From positions 1 to 7,921 of the forward strand of contig NYST01000009.1 in the NCBI GenBank assembly GCA_002683155.1: a DNA stretch of 7,921 bases. Direction: 5' to 3'. Origin of the DNA: Methanobacteriota archaeon. GTDB taxonomy: Archaea; Thermoplasmatota; Poseidoniia; Poseidoniales; Thalassarchaeaceae. The notes beneath the pieces are model-generated. The model ran no database searches. It was given only the letters and a program-made list of their open reading frames with translations, and was not told the origin of the DNA. Positions 6,825-7,921 of this stretch are shown here, in pieces; the stretch's first letter is position 1, and each line of letters opens with the position of its first letter. Made by a program: the position numbers and the translations under genes.

Positions 6825-7921
6825 TTACTGAATCTCGAATGACACCTTTGTCCCATCGACCTCGAATACATCTGCTGAACTGGAGGGCTTTCCATCATTA
6901 AGGGAGTTCTCGCCTGCCCTTGTTTCCGTTACTACATGCTCCCAGTCGTTGTCCTGCAGCACCATTCCCTCCACCCATACCGACAGGTTGATCGAAGACT
7001 CCACTTGAAGGTCCATTTCCTTGCGCTTGGCTTGGATTCTGCGAGTAATATCCCTAGCCAGACCCTTGGAAAGGAGGTTCGAATCCGTGTGCATATCGAG
7101 GACAATGGAAACGTCACCCTCCTCGAATGGAAGGGTCTTAGCGGAGAATCCGTCTTTCTCCGCCCTTCTAATCTCAATGTCTTCCATAGTAATCTCATAA
7201 CCACCCAGGGCTGCAATTCCTGCCTCTATCTCAAGCAAGAGCTCCTCCGGATTGGCCAAATCCAACTGGGCTAGGACGGAGGGGAGGTCTGATCGGCACT
7301 TGGCCCCCAGAACCTTTCTATTTGGCTCCAAAACTATCTTCTGGAAGGCATCCAAGTCGGACTCAGTGGTCAGTACCTCAACATTGAGTTCCTCGGCCAG
7401 TATGTCGTTGAATCTTGAGATGTCGGGCCCACCCACAATCCAACCTGTTTGGCACGGTAGTCGTTGCCTCCTGTTGGATTCTACCCGGATCCGCCTGCCG
7501 GCCTCTGCCAATGATCGGACGAGTGACATCTCCTGCTCGATTCCAAAATCACGTTCGGGAAGGTCTCTGTCTACAAGTTCCGAGCCAGTGGGCCAGTCTG
7601 CCAAATGGACCGATTGCCCGGTTAGTCCTCTGTGTATCTGATCGGGCATGAATGGAGATATTGGCGCCATAAGCCTGCATACGATAAGCAGCACTTCGTG
7701 CAGAGTGTGCTGACAGGCCCTCTTGTCATTGCTGTCGGACTCTTCCCACAGCCTCCTCCTAGACCTTCTGACATACCAGTTTGAGAGGTCGTTGACTACG
7801 AAGTCCTCCAATCCCCTGCCGGCCTTGTGAAAGTCCCAAGACACGAAGTTCTGATGGAATTCTTCTGCCATTTCTGTTGTCTTCGAGAGTATCCACCTAT
7901 CCAGTGGGCTTCTTTCAGATG
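6825..7921 (-). CDS. ileS: Isoleucyl-tRNA synthetase, C-terminal part, 5'-truncated by the window edge
   Basis: This is the end of the class I enzyme that charges tRNA(Ile) with isoleucine. The frame stays open to the right edge, so the ATG at 7871 is internal: codons upstream read SERSPLDRWILSKTTE, including the conserved LDRWI that follows the catalytic domain. About 364 residues are visible. The anticodon-binding domain shows LEDFVVNDLSNWYVRRSRRRLW (WYVRRSRRRLW at about 7778-7746) and LMAPISPFMPDQIHRGL. The C-terminal extension, with ILAEELNVEVL and LEPNRKVLGAKC, looks like the archaeal/eukaryotic-type tail. The four Cys residues in view do not form CxxC pairs, so the bacterial IleRS1 zinc finger is absent. 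The HIGH and KMSKS motifs lie outside the window. The TAA at 6827-6825 leaves a single base to the stop of the convergent lipoprotein gene, so the two transcripts must overlap or share a bidirectional end. Confidence 0.95.
   Translation of the reverse strand, partial: SERSPLDRWILSKTTEMAEEFHQNFVSWDFHKAGRGLEDFVVNDLSNWYVRRSRRRLWEESDSNDKRACQHTLHEVLLIVCRLMAPISPFMPDQIHRGLTGQSVHLADWPTGSELVDRDLPERDFGIEQEMSLVRSLAEAGRRIRVESNRRQRLPCQTGWIVGGPDISRFNDILAEELNVEVLTTESDLDAFQKIVLEPNRKVLGAKCRSDLPSVLAQLDLANPEELLLEIEAGIAALGGYEITMEDIEIRRAEKDGFSAKTLPFEEGDVSIVLDMHTDSNLLSKGLARDITRRIQAKRKEMDLQVESSINLSVWVEGMVLQDNDWEHVVTETRAGENSLNDGKPSSSADVFEVDGTKVSFEIQ

Noticed and set aside
6936..7651. Plus-strand open frames opposite ileS (6936-7274, 7252-7641, 7415-7651)
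   Set aside because: They are antisense to a well-supported isoleucyl-tRNA synthetase and show low-complexity Ser/Arg-rich translations typical of shadow frames.
1..7921. Defence island, CRISPR array, transposon, tRNA or riboswitch
   Set aside because: I looked on both strands and found no spaced direct repeats, transposase or integrase motifs, terminal inverted repeats, cloverleaf-like sequence or long untranslated leader; nearly all bases are in recognised genes.

Overview
The window most likely comes from an archaeon, probably an uncultivated marine Thermoplasmatota of the Marine Group II/III (Poseidoniia-like) kind. The evidence is an archaeal-type mevalonate kinase with the RASPTDT loop, an isoleucyl-tRNA synthetase whose C-terminus lacks the bacterial CxxC zinc finger, an archaeal TATA-like box close upstream of a start codon, and an acidic, Trp-rich exported lipoprotein with N-glycosylation sequons. 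The lineage is an inference; no rRNA or other phylogenetic marker is present apart from the two synthetases.

Layout. Positions 1-626 (minus) carry the N-terminal 208 codons of mevalonate kinase, cut by the left edge. A 103-bp divergent spacer (627-729) separates it from a plus-strand run of four genes. The first (730-2730) is a 666-residue membrane iron-sulfur oxidoreductase joining a NarI-like cytochrome b domain, two [4Fe-4S] motifs and two HdrD-like CCG domains. It resembles the FadF/EMO family that passes electrons from electron-transfer flavoprotein to quinone. Next come a four-helix membrane protein of unknown function (about 2818-3189), a class I glutamine amidotransferase of the PuuD/peptidase C26 type (3186-3875, ATGA overlap with the previous gene), and cysteinyl-tRNA synthetase (about 3902-5335). 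After a 48-bp gap with a TATA-like element comes an exported Asp-box lipoprotein (5384-6823). It ends one base from the stop codon of the convergent, right-truncated isoleucyl-tRNA synthetase gene (6825-7921, minus).

How the genes fit together. Most of the content is housekeeping: isoprenoid lipid synthesis, respiratory electron entry and two class I aminoacyl-tRNA synthetases. The less understood parts are the 4-TM protein coupled to the amidotransferase and the surface lipoprotein. I see no mobile element, CRISPR array, tRNA, rRNA or defence cassette, and I do not find strong evidence for a new multi-gene system. The most worthwhile leads are the oxidoreductase, the 4-TM/amidotransferase pair and the Asp-box lipoprotein.
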